Of a stretch of 64,000 nucleotides of DNA, positions 53,367-61,425 are shown piece after piece (positions within the stretch are counted from its first letter, which is position 1; each line of letters opens with the position of its first letter). Position numbers and translations under genes: made by a program. The DNA is from an uncultured Desulfobulbaceae bacterium. GTDB taxonomy: Bacteria > Desulfobacterota > Desulfobulbia > Desulfobulbales > BM004. Location of the stretch: NCBI GenBank assembly GCA_947259115.1, contig CAMYKS010000008.1:30827-94826 (forward strand), given 5' to 3'. The notes beneath the pieces are model-generated. The model saw only the letters and a list, made by a program, of their open reading frames with translations. It was not told the DNA's origin and did not search any database.

Positions 53367-53879
53367 ATGAAAAGAGCAGAAATGAAATTATCAAATGCAA
53401 TCCTATGGGCAGGATTTTTTGTCCTGGCCCTTTCCGCCTTTATGTATCCTTCCCAGTGCCACGCCCTGGATGCCTCGATAAACATATCGCCTAACATCAT
53501 AAACCTTGAAAGTACTGAACATGCATTTGGAATACACACCAATGTATCCTACGCAATTGTAAATATTGATGAGGTACTGTTAGTGTGCCCGGAAGACTCG
53601 GTACTTTATCCAATAGTCTGCTACGCAGACTCACACGGCAATCTTGTGGCCAAATTCAACACCTCTGATCTTAAAGCCGATTGCGAACTCATTGTAGACG
53701 ATTACAACACCCTTGTGTTGGAAGGCGAAACCAAGGCTGAACCCATTGATGCATTTTCCGCTGCCGGGGAAGTGCTGATCATTGCCGGGCATCCAAAATT
53801 CCAAAAGGGCGATGGACCCAAAAACAATCAGGGCAATGGAGCCAAAAACAAACAGAACAAAAACTGTCAAGACAGATAA
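53367..53879 (+). CDS. Exported protein of unknown function with basic low-complexity tail
   Basis: A 170-residue protein with an N-terminal signal peptide (about 10-32, FVLALSAFMYPSQCHA). The mature part has a beta-rich section with two Cys (LLVCPEDSVLYPIVCYAD) and an Asn/Gln/Lys/Gly-rich tail (KNNQGNGAKNKQNKNCQDR). No family recognised. CACAAAGGAGACCAGGCA lies before ATG 53367. A second small exported protein follows after 25 bp; both have Lys/Asn/Gln-rich C termini. Confidence 0.65.
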   Translation: MKRAEMKLSNAILWAGFFVLALSAFMYPSQCHALDASINISPNIINLESTEHAFGIHTNVSYAIVNIDEVLLVCPEDSVLYPIVCYADSHGNLVAKFNTSDLKADCELIVDDYNTLVLEGETKAEPIDAFSAAGEVLIIAGHPKFQKGDGPKNNQGNGAKNKQNKNCQDR

Positions 53880-53904
53880 CTACTCATTAATAAAGGAGAA
53901 TAGT

Positions 53905-54126
53905 ATGCTTAAAAAAATTGCAATTGTAACCACAGGGATTTTATTTATCATATCAGCTGCCGGCTATGCTGCTGCAGGAAAAAGCAAAGGCCCGGGCACT
54001 TCCAAGGGCCAGCAGGTTTCAACACAGACACGAAACCAGGAGCAGAAACAGATACAGGTGAATAAAAATTGTGACGGACCGCAAATTAAAACGCAGACAC
54101 GCAAGAGGGTAAATTACAACAAATGA
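53905..54126 (+). CDS. Small exported basic protein
   Basis: A 73-residue protein: signal peptide (about 1-23, TTGILFIISAAGYAAA) then a Lys/Gln/Thr-rich mature part with two QTRNQ/QTRKR stretches and one Cys. AAAGGAG lies 7 nt before ATG 53905. A longer in-frame start inside the upstream gene exists but has no ribosome site. Function unknown; it is in tandem with the similar upstream gene, and a terminator follows. Confidence 0.65.
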   Translation: MLKKIAIVTTGILFIISAAGYAAAGKSKGPGTSKGQQVSTQTRNQEQKQIQVNKNCDGPQIKTQTRKRVNYNK

Positions 54127-54196
54127 TGCTGCATCTGCTTTGCTGTCCGTCGTTTCACCGATGATCGGCTGTCAAGGCACCAGTCAAACCAAAAAG

Positions 54197-54228
54197 GCTT
54201 CAGAGTTCATCCTCTGAGGCTTTTTTTT
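54197..54228 (+). terminator. Terminator after the two small exported-protein genes
   Basis: GCTTCAGAG / CTCTGAGGC stem of 9 bp (one T-G pair), 6-nt loop, then TTTTTTTT. Confidence 0.85.
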
Positions 54229-54367
54229 GTGAAAGTCAAAATGGCGTTTCATGGGACTATCAGGACTGGCAAAAAATGTAATATAGTGGCATTTGAGTTT
54301 CCCTGTTTCAATGATTCATGGCTTAACCATCAGGTTTAGTTAGAAAAACAGGTTGCACCTTCCTTGA

Positions 54368-54417
54368 GGTACGGCTAGGATGCGACGATTTGTTTGGGTT
54401 CGCATGATTACCGTGCC
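54368..54417 (+). ncRNA. Candidate structured 5' leader of the 54459 gene
   Basis: GGTACGG (54368-54374) pairs with CCGTGCC (54411-54417), and inside it ATGCGA (54380-54385) pairs exactly with TCGCAT (54400-54405). The two stems are separated by symmetric 5-nt strands. No known riboswitch class was recognised. Confidence 0.35.
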
Positions 54418-54458
54418 GAAAATGTTCACTCTCACATGTAAAAATTTGGAGGATACAC

Positions 54459-56051
54459 ATGGGTAGAAATTGCTATCGAGTTATTATTGCAGTTTTGCTG
54501 GCTTTTTTATTTTTAGGGCCCGGTACTGTTTTTGCCGGGGCTGATGATCTGGCCAAACAGGCTGACAAGATCATTCGCAATGCGGAACGAAGTATGCACA
54601 GCGGCAAAAATACAGAGGCTGCCGCCATGCTGCAGGAGGCCGCTGCGCTCCTTGAGCAGGGCAAAGCCGAAGATCCGGCAAACAAACGTATCCTGCAGAC
54701 TGAAAAGAAATTGGAGCGGATCCGCACCAACGTGGACAAAAAGCTTGGCAAGAACGTTGGCACGACCTCATCATCAGAGACATCCCTGCCTGAAAAACCA
54801 CAACCCAAATTGATGTCGCCGAAATCTTTGCCACCTGCCCCGGCCGCAAAGCCAGCAGATGGGGCCAAGCTCCCGGGCGGGGTGAAAAAGCGCCTCAAAG
54901 ATATAACCAGACACCTCGACTCCGCTGAACGGTACACCGGCACTGACGCTGAAAAGGCGCAATACAAGCTTGGCCAGGCTGAGGAACTCTTTGCCGAGAT
55001 TGACAGGATGTACGCTGCTCAATTTGATCCGGCCAACCCCGACTATACTGCAGTGAAAAACCGCTATACCAAACTGACCGGTATGGCTGCTGAACAGGGT
55101 GCTGCCGAGGCCAAGGCCGAAGCCGACGCCGCAGGCGCCAAGGCTGCAAAAGAAAAGCAATCCGATGAATGGGTGGCAAAATTTCGCCAATACCTCTCCT
55201 ACTCGGGCAATGAAGGACATAACCCCGAGAAACTGGTCTATGTGCCGGGAACGTCTGAACCTGAAAAATTCGCTGACGCCAAGAAACGGTACGAGGCATT
55301 CAAGAAGTTCTACGAGGAATACAAAAGCACGGATTTTCCCGCCGGCAAGACATGGGCCCTTGAAGATATCGCAGACAACCAAGCCCCGCGCCGTTTACAG
55401 GAATTTGAAGAGGGTTTTGCAAGCCGAATGGGCTCTGTGGCTGAGAGAGCTGAGAGTGAAATCAGCAAAGCAATGGCCCAACTTGAAAAAGACAACGGCT
55501 GGCAATCGGACAAATCCATTAAACCGAACCTGGTTGATCATAAATGGATGCAAACCATTGGCGAGGCTACAGAGGAGGCGGTTTCCGCCCTGGGTCCTGA
55601 AGATCCCAAGGCAAAACAGATCCAGGCAAAATTTGCTGCCCTCAGGGCTAAGGACAAAGAGAACCGCCAGATCCGCAAGGACCGCACTTTCATGACTCCG
55701 GACCGCTACACCGGTAATGATATCAGCGCCCTGAAGAAAAAGGCCAAGGCCCTGGTCAAAGACAATACCAAGGAAGGCGGCACCCCCCTGCGCTGCACCG
55801 TTATTGCTGAAAATTGGCGGGAAGAAACCGTGCACGAATGGACCGACACCTCCAGGACCGCAAAACGCTGGCGCACTACGAGACACCAGACAGCCCAGGT
55901 GGCGGCAAAAACCTCCACTGGCGTACGGCTCATTACGGTTGCCCTGGCCCAGGATAAACAGAGCGACAACAATTGGGGGCCTTTGTACGGGAACCTGCAC
56001 CAATACTCCGATCCGATGCTTGAGGCCAACGTCAAGAAAAACGGGCCGTAG
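54459..56051 (+). CDS. Exported helical protein of unknown function
   Basis: A 530-residue exported protein with a signal peptide (about 8-27, ending TVFA). Residues 28-95 are helical (KQADKIIRNAERSMHSGKNT), a linker of Pro/Lys/Ala follows, then further charged helices (about 145-230, ADAAGAKAAKEKQSDEW). From about 240 onward there is a mixed alpha/beta section with WQTTRHQTAQ-like WRTTRHQTAQVAAK and a C-terminal LAQDKQSDNNWGPLYGNLHQ. TPR-like or scaffold character is possible, but I recognise no family. TTGGAGGATACAC precedes ATG 54459. It is monocistronic, flanked by terminators. Confidence 0.7.
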   Translation: MGRNCYRVIIAVLLAFLFLGPGTVFAGADDLAKQADKIIRNAERSMHSGKNTEAAAMLQEAAALLEQGKAEDPANKRILQTEKKLERIRTNVDKKLGKNVGTTSSSETSLPEKPQPKLMSPKSLPPAPAAKPADGAKLPGGVKKRLKDITRHLDSAERYTGTDAEKAQYKLGQAEELFAEIDRMYAAQFDPANPDYTAVKNRYTKLTGMAAEQGAAEAKAEADAAGAKAAKEKQSDEWVAKFRQYLSYSGNEGHNPEKLVYVPGTSEPEKFADAKKRYEAFKKFYEEYKSTDFPAGKTWALEDIADNQAPRRLQEFEEGFASRMGSVAERAESEISKAMAQLEKDNGWQSDKSIKPNLVDHKWMQTIGEATEEAVSALGPEDPKAKQIQAKFAALRAKDKENRQIRKDRTFMTPDRYTGNDISALKKKAKALVKDNTKEGGTPLRCTVIAENWREETVHEWTDTSRTAKRWRTTRHQTAQVAAKTSTGVRLITVALAQDKQSDNNWGPLYGNLHQYSDPMLEANVKKNGP

Positions 56052-56083
56052 ATTTTTTCGTCCCATGATTCATGACAAAAAAG

Positions 56084-56116
56084 CGGGTCGGCAGGCAAAT
56101 GCCGGCCCGTTTTTTT
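56084..56116 (+). terminator. Terminator of the 54459-56051 gene
   Basis: CGGGTCGGCA / TGCCGGCCCG stem of 10 bp with 6-nt loop, then TTTTTTT. Confidence 0.9.
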
Positions 56117-56560
56117 GCAGCAGCATCTGATTATCCCGTCCCATAATTTGTGACGATCTTTGTTCTTGCAACCTGATCCACCTTGCAGCCTTTTTAATGA
56201 TAAGAATCTCGCAGACTGTTTCGCTAAAACTGTGCCAGGATAATTTGACATTAATAATGAAATTCCTATACACAGCACATTGTGGCACTTGATTTATTCC
56301 CCGATGATCTATAATATTTATCAATGTACTTTTGAACAATTGAACCTCTATCTGGAGTGAATTTACATGGAAGAGGTGTCGCGGAAAGTGCCGACATAAG
56401 GCCTCCAAAGGGATTAATTAAATTCCATTGGAGGCTTTTGTTTTTTGTGGCCTGATCTTAACTTAGATTGAAACTTAAAATCTTCGGTTATGTCATTTCC
56501 TGAAAATCTATAATTCGAACACCGCCGGATAGTGAGTTAATAATCAGGAGTGCTGAACGT
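56117..56560. other. Gene-free stretch upstream of the amidohydrolase-like gene
   Basis: GCCTCCAAAGG ... CCATTGGAGGC (56400-56440) forms an imperfect hairpin followed by TTTTGTTTTTTG, perhaps a further terminator-like structure. No gene is evident. Confidence 0.4.
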
Positions 56561-57481
56561 ATGAAAGCTATTATCAGGTCTGGAATTATTATCACTCTTT
56601 TAGTTGTGCTGGTCCAGGTAACCCATGCGCAAGGAGATGAGCTCTATTTTATTGATGCACATAGCCAGGTTGATCAAAGTGTGACACCCTTAAATACGGT
56701 TATCTCTCTGATGAATAATGCGGGGGTCCGGCAAACTATCTTATCCGCACGCGGTAATTTAAAAGGGAAAACCCTGTTAGGGTTATCTAAGAAAAATCCT
56801 GGACGCATAACACCGGCAGTTAGATCAAAGGGCACCCCCTACGACACAGGTTCAGAAAAATATTATGGACTGCTCAAAAAACAATTCGCCACCAGGCAAT
56901 ATGACGCAATAGCTGAGGTCCTGCTTTATCACGCTAAAAAAGGCAAGAAGGCCCCCGAGGTAATTGTTTACCCGGATGATAAGAGAGTACAGGCTGCGCT
57001 GAATTATGCGCTTCAGAATGGCTGGCCTTTCGTGGTCCATATCGAATTTGCTTCGCTGCATGGAGAAATGCACAAAAAATTCATGAGAGCATTTAAGCAG
57101 ATGCTCGACCAGCATCCGGAACACCCATTCATATTAACGCACATGGGACAACTGAGCAGAGACAGATGTCTGCGCTTGATTGAAAACCATGAAAACGTTT
57201 ATTTCCACACCGGCTGGTCCAATCCTGCAGCTGTTGAAAGCTCAAACCAGCCATGGACCAATGTATTTGAGGGAGATCGCCTTGCCCCTGAATGGCAAGA
57301 ACTCTTTGTCCAATATCCCTACAGGTTCATCTTTGCATTGGATAACGTATTTGCTGAACACTGGAGTGATTTTTACTTAAAGCAAATGAATTACTGGAAA
57401 AGTGGATTAGCGCAACTCCCAGCAGACATTGCACATCTTATTGCCCATGGTAACGCAGAGCGCCTTTGGGGGATTCGATAA
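56561..57481 (+). CDS. Exported amidohydrolase-2-like protein
   Basis: A 306-residue exported protein of the metal-dependent TIM-barrel hydrolase type. Signal peptide about 1-23 (ending THAQ). The first metal motif reads DAHSQ (Asp32, His34, Gln36), where most relatives have DxHxH; later ligands are in FVVHIEF (His), LTHMGQLS (His) and FALDNVF (Asp). The C-terminal IAHGNAERLWGI is typical for amidohydrolase-2/TatD-like members. The replacement of the second His by Gln may change or remove metal binding. Substrate unknown. AATCAGGAGTGCTGAACGT precedes ATG 56561. Confidence 0.78.
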   Translation: MKAIIRSGIIITLLVVLVQVTHAQGDELYFIDAHSQVDQSVTPLNTVISLMNNAGVRQTILSARGNLKGKTLLGLSKKNPGRITPAVRSKGTPYDTGSEKYYGLLKKQFATRQYDAIAEVLLYHAKKGKKAPEVIVYPDDKRVQAALNYALQNGWPFVVHIEFASLHGEMHKKFMRAFKQMLDQHPEHPFILTHMGQLSRDRCLRLIENHENVYFHTGWSNPAAVESSNQPWTNVFEGDRLAPEWQELFVQYPYRFIFALDNVFAEHWSDFYLKQMNYWKSGLAQLPADIAHLIAHGNAERLWGIR

Positions 57482-57823
57482 GGCAACAAAACCTGCCTGG
57501 GGATACGACCAGCAAGCTGGCGCTCGTTTTTAGCCCGGCTTACAGGTAGCGCTCAACTCAACAATGGCAGCCTGGGATATAATTGTTTTACAGGTCAGGG
57601 GACATCAAGTCTACCTTTGACTATTTCTGATATTTTATATTTTTCATTTAGTGTTTCAAGGAGTGTTCAAAAAGTGCACGGTGTTATTTGTCAAACTTGA
57701 ATATTTTTTGGCAGGAAATTAGTAAAGTCAAAAGATGACCCTCTTGATTTAAAAAACATTCTCAGTTTGCTGTGAGAAAAATTAAGAGACGCCACAATGT
57801 TTATTACAACCAGGCGTCCGGAC
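57482..57823. other. 342-bp intergenic region, no gene recognised
   Basis: AGGGGACATCAAGTCTACCT at about 57597 resembles a fragment of dispersed repeats linked to IS200-like/REP transposases; no transposase is present. Convergent genes on both sides; no strong terminator hairpin was seen. Confidence 0.4.
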
Positions 57824-58966
57824 TTACACTTCCACCGGCAGAGAAAATGTGAACCTCGCCCCTTGGGAATCACCATTGCTCTCCAGCCATATATTGCCCC
57901 CATGGGCCGTGATCGCCATATTACAGAATGGGAGTCCAAGGCCGCTTTTTCCACGCAAAAGCCCGGCTTTCTTGCCGGACGCCTGCGCAAACTTCTGGAA
58001 GATTTCCTCATGCATAGCCGGCGGAATGCCTATACCGCTATTCCAGATACTCCAGATAATTTTCCGGCGGTCATCGGACAACCCGATTGTTACATTAATT
58101 TTGCCGTCAACAGGAGTATGTCGATACGCATTATCTGCCAGGTTGAAAATAACTCTTCGGATGATGGAGTGATCAAATATCACCTCCGGAACTTCAGGGT
58201 CGACTTCGATGGTGCTCGTAATTTTCTTTGCCTGTATTTCTTTGCTGAATGCGCCCATTACATCATGTGTCAGAGTCTGCAGATGACCGTGGGCAAGATT
58301 CAAAGTCATTTTATCTTCTTCCATTCTTGCAATCATCAGGATTTCATCCACCATATCCTGAAGATCACGGCAATGCTTGAAAGCCACGTCCAGATGTTTC
58401 TGATTTTCGGAACTGAATTCATGTCTTTCCCTCCTGAGAAGTTCCAAACTAAAAACAATAGGTGTAAGGGGGCCTTTTAGATCATGGACAATCATGTTAA
58501 GCAAATCTTTTTTGAACTCTTCAAGTTGTTCCAATTCTGCATTTTTTTCCTGCAGCACATCACGGCTTCGGGTTACTTCATCATGATAAGATTTGATTCG
58601 CAGCAGTGACTTGACTCGGATCTGGAGTTCCGTCATGTCAAAAGGTTTGGGTAGAAAATCATCCGCACCCGCCTTCATGGACATAATTCTATCCTTCACT
58701 TCCTTCAGGGCGGTTATCATCAGCACCGGGATATTCTTGGTTTCGGGATTGCCCTTGATACTTTTGCACACCTCGAATCCATCCAGTTCAGGCATCATAA
58801 TATCCAGCAGGACAAGATCGACACTCTGGCTGCTTAAAACATCCAGGGCCTGCTGCCCGGTATTGGCTACGATGAATTCATATTCAAATACTGAAAGAAA
58901 CTCCTGGATACATGAAGTAATAACCTCTTCATCATCAACTATCAGAATAGTTTTATTCTTTTCCAT
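57824..58966 (-). CDS. Response regulator-histidine kinase hybrid
   Basis: A 380-residue cytoplasmic protein. A receiver domain (1-125) with Asp55 (LVLLDIMMPE) is followed by a short coiled linker (about 128-155), a HisKA domain with the phosphoacceptor His in NMIVHDLKGPLTP, and HATPase_c (about 260-378) with NLADNAYRHTPVDG, GIGIPPAMHEEIFQKF and GKSGLGLPFC. It lacks any sensor domain, so the receiver probably controls the kinase in a phosphorelay. No partner regulator is adjacent. ATG 58966 lies in TCCGCCATGGAAAAG; Shine-Dalgarno is weak. Confidence 0.9.
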   Translation of the reverse strand: MEKNKTILIVDDEEVITSCIQEFLSVFEYEFIVANTGQQALDVLSSQSVDLVLLDIMMPELDGFEVCKSIKGNPETKNIPVLMITALKEVKDRIMSMKAGADDFLPKPFDMTELQIRVKSLLRIKSYHDEVTRSRDVLQEKNAELEQLEEFKKDLLNMIVHDLKGPLTPIVFSLELLRRERHEFSSENQKHLDVAFKHCRDLQDMVDEILMIARMEEDKMTLNLAHGHLQTLTHDVMGAFSKEIQAKKITSTIEVDPEVPEVIFDHSIIRRVIFNLADNAYRHTPVDGKINVTIGLSDDRRKIIWSIWNSGIGIPPAMHEEIFQKFAQASGKKAGLLRGKSGLGLPFCNMAITAHGGNIWLESNGDSQGARFTFSLPVEV

Positions 58967-59967
58967 GGCGGATGCTTATCATCTTTAATAACAAAGTGCT
59001 TTAGTGGTAACTTTTCCTACCATCGATAATACTAACTTATCAGGAGCCTGTCGAAGAATTATAATCGTAACTAAAAAATGAGGAATTGAGATCAATTTTT
59101 TTAAAAATTGATGCGAATAGCTGTGCTATTTAAAGAAAATTCACGGAAATTTGAGCCGATTCTCTCGCTTTTGCAGTAGATTGGTAATTCTCCGACAGGC
59201 TCCTGTAGACGTTCCCGGGAGAAAACACAAATTTTCAAAACCTTTGTTTATATACCCAGACATCCTATCCTATTTCATTTGATCGAGGTGCAATATTTTA
59301 CCTCAAATTCAGGGGGGAACGGGAGCTTGGCTTGACAAATCGGACGTTATCAACAGATTAAAATACCCATTTGTCAGCCTGAGCCCCGTTTTGCGTTTGA
59401 TTCCGACACATCTTAAAAGAAATAACGGAAGCAGAAAGAGGCGGCTGATCACAGGCATGGAGCAGATTCGGACGTTGTCCCTTGTAAGGAAAATTCGTTT
59501 TTCCTTGAGCGGGGTAGTTTATTCCTTGACAAGGAACCTTTTAATGGATGCCTCCTTTTTTCTTCTGAGCAATTTTCTTTTCACCGCTGTATCTTAAAAA
59601 ATTTTCGGTATCTGTTAAAATAAGAAAAGTATTACTATTGGCTTCACCTAAGCATATTATACGTATTGTATATACGTATTACTATACGAATAGTATACTA
59701 TTTTATTCTTGTATCATAATTTAATTTTCCTTTACAGTTTAATTGTCTTAATTCACTTCATCTTCATTAGCGTAAAGTGGAGAACCATATAAATGTCGAT
59801 GAGAGTTGTGTTTATCCTTTGACAAGTTTTTCCGCATTTAGGCTCTCCATGAAAAGAGCTAACGCTTGACAGTTACCTGAAGGAAACAATGTATGAAATG
59901 ACTTCAATAGTTTAATTACACGAAATAGTTCATTGAAAAAAGTTAAGATATTAAAAGGGGTGGGAAA
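58967..59967. other. 1-kb region without a supported gene; holds the second MITE-like copy
   Basis: AT-rich outside the repeat at 59042-59204. An open frame at 59391-59597 has no convincing protein features. A short palindrome-like TATACGTATTACTATACGAATAGTATA cluster lies near 59670-59698. Confidence 0.5.
59042..59204. mobile_element. MITE-like 163-bp repeat, copy 2
   Basis: Same length and orientation as 32741-32903, with AGGAGCCTGTCGAAGAATT at the left end and AATTCTCCGACAGGCTCCT at the right. The right two-thirds are nearly identical to copy 1 (e.g. CGATTCTCTCGCTTTTGCAG). Non-coding. Confidence 0.7.
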
Positions 59968-60351
59968 ATGAAAAAATTAAATATTTACTTAAAACTTTCC
60001 ATAATCCATTTTGCAACCTCAATCGGCATATTATATATCTTCCTTCTTGGTGGTTGTGCATCAATGCAAGAGTTTGACGAAGAGGTTTTTCGGGTGCCAG
60101 CGCTTTATTTACATTGTTATTCTCAAACATCGCTTTCAAGTCATAAGGATATAAGAAAGGGCAAAGCTCTTGGAATTGCACAAAGAAAAAATGGGGTTTT
60201 GTCGCAGCATGTACCGTGTGCGAAAATTTCAGGGAAGTTATATTTTTTGCGACCTGATATCGAGGCACATGAATATCAAGAGATTTTAGCTCAAATATAT
60301 CCCGATAAGTGGTTAAATCCGGATAAGATAATGAAGTTTCAGAGTAGGTAG
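59968..60351 (+). CDS. Small lipoprotein of unknown function
   Basis: A 127-residue lipoprotein. Signal with lipobox LGGC gives acylated Cys30, followed by ASMQEFDEE. The mature part is short and mixed, with two more Cys (LHCYSQT, VPCAKIS). No family recognised. AAAGGGGTGGGAAA precedes ATG 59968. AT-rich compared with the neighbours, which may hint at recent acquisition. Confidence 0.65.
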   Translation: MKKLNIYLKLSIIHFATSIGILYIFLLGGCASMQEFDEEVFRVPALYLHCYSQTSLSSHKDIRKGKALGIAQRKNGVLSQHVPCAKISGKLYFLRPDIEAHEYQEILAQIYPDKWLNPDKIMKFQSR

Positions 60352-60408
60352 CTAAATAGCCAAAAAATAAAAGCGGCAACAATTTAAGCCCATAGCAAGA
60401 AAATTACC

Positions 60409-60567
60409 ATGTTTAAGATTGCAGTAGGTGATTTATTCGAATTGCAAGGTTCCATAATTGCAGCAGTCAAGTATACAGACACAAACTCCCAAACTCTCGT
60501 TTAGGGCATTGAAACTGGAAAAATGCTTGACAAAAACAAAAAAATGGGGAAAACAGACATAACTTAA
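60409..60567 (+). pseudogene. Short frame interrupted by one in-frame TAG
   Basis: Starting at ATG 60409, 31 codons (MFKIAVGDLFELQGSIIAAV...) run to TAG at 60502-60504, then 20 more in the same frame (GIETGKMLDKNKKMGKTDIT) to TAA. The protein-like continuation suggests a nonsense-mutated small gene; it may also be chance. Confidence 0.3.
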
Positions 60568-60673
60568 ACCATTAATATCAAAAAGGAAAAATTGCTTTTG
60601 TTACGTATAGCTGCTATTTACGTTTTGACTCGTGAATGTTTCTCAAAGCATTAAAGTGTCCACTGGACATATT

Positions 60674-60700
60674 GCCTCTCCACCCGGAGGGGCTTTTTTT
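60674..60700 (+). terminator. Intrinsic terminator-like hairpin
   Basis: GCCTCTCC / GGAGGGGC stem (one T-G pair) with 4-nt loop ACCC, then TTTTTTT. It may end a transcript from the 59968 region. Confidence 0.7.
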
Positions 60701-60755
60701 AATGTCCTGCTTGTGGGGGATATTGTGGGGGAATTTACCTCTAAAAATTAAAGAG

Positions 60756-60832
<77 letters not shown>

Positions 60833-61005
60833 ACCCAATTAGAAGGCTGATATATAGCACGGAACGATTTGACAGTAAAGGTGAAAAGACTTGATGTTGG
60901 ATTCTGGATAAAGTCCTTATATAAAATTACCTGTTTAGCAATTTGGAGTGATGGAAATATATATGACAAAAAGGATAAAGGATAATTGAATGAGGTGAAA
61001 TATGC

Positions 61006-61069
61006 TGTCATTTCGAACGCAGAGAGAAATCTTTAAGATCTCTCCGGCCTGCGGCCGGTCGAGATGACA
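61006..61069. repeat. REP-like inverted repeat
   Basis: TGTCATTTCGA at the left and TCGAGATGACA at the right, with GAGAAATCTTTAAGATCTCTC between. This resembles a common bacterial dispersed palindrome with TGTCATTTCGA ends. Confidence 0.6.
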
Positions 61070-61125
61070 TCTGTCCGCTTGCCCATTATATGACACTATT
61101 TTTTTCACACCTCACGCGTCACGCC

Positions 61126-61425
61126 TCACGTATTCAAACTCTCCATATACTCATCCCATTCGATAGGCAGAAGTGTTTTTTTCTTGTTGTTGCATCCCTT
61201 GCAGCAGGCGACCAGGTTTTCCTTGGTGCTTCTGCCACCCCGGGCCAGGGGAACAATATGGTCCATGGTCAACTTCTTTGGTTTAAAAGACTTACCGCAG
61301 TAATAGCAGAGCCCTATGGAAAGCTTTTGCTGCCACCAGCGGCTTTTTCGTAATTTCCTGGCCTTATCTTTCTCCCGGCGAATCTCCGCCTCATCAACCC
61401 CATCGAAATGAAAAAAATCACTCAT
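61126..61425 (-). CDS. HNH endonuclease family protein
   Basis: A 99-residue protein with an HNH fold: zinc pair CYYCG, catalytic DHIVPLARGG, central Asn in TKENLVACC and second zinc pair CKGC. A charged N-terminal half (DEAEIRREKDKARKLRKSRWW) is likely nucleic-acid-binding. The start overlaps the folC stop by ATGA, so it is translated with folC. Such small solitary HNH proteins next to housekeeping genes are common in deltaproteobacteria; a role in DNA repair or defence is not established. Confidence 0.88.
   Translation of the reverse strand: MSDFFHFDGVDEAEIRREKDKARKLRKSRWWQQKLSIGLCYYCGKSFKPKKLTMDHIVPLARGGRSTKENLVACCKGCNNKKKTLLPIEWDEYMESLNT

Larger units (their letters stand above)
54127..54458. 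other. 332-bp intergenic region with terminator and possible structured leader
   Basis: Contains the terminator at 54197-54228 and the symmetric stem structure at 54368-54417. ATGTAAAAATTTGGAGG leads to the next start codon. Confidence 0.6.
60352..60755. other. 404-bp region before tRNA-Arg with a broken short frame and a terminator
   Basis: Apart from the interrupted frame (60409-60567) and hairpin (60674-60700) listed separately, TTGTGGGGGATATTGTGGGGG near 60713-60733 is a short direct repeat close to the tRNA 3' end. Nothing else is supported. Confidence 0.45.

Noticed and set aside
54300..54458. Cyclic-di-GMP riboswitch in the leader of the 54459 gene
   Set aside because: The conserved GEMM core bases are not present; only a generic two-stem structure is supported.
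59391..59597. Plus-strand open frame of 68 codons
   Set aside because: No ribosome site, no signal or domain, in a repeat-containing AT-rich gap.
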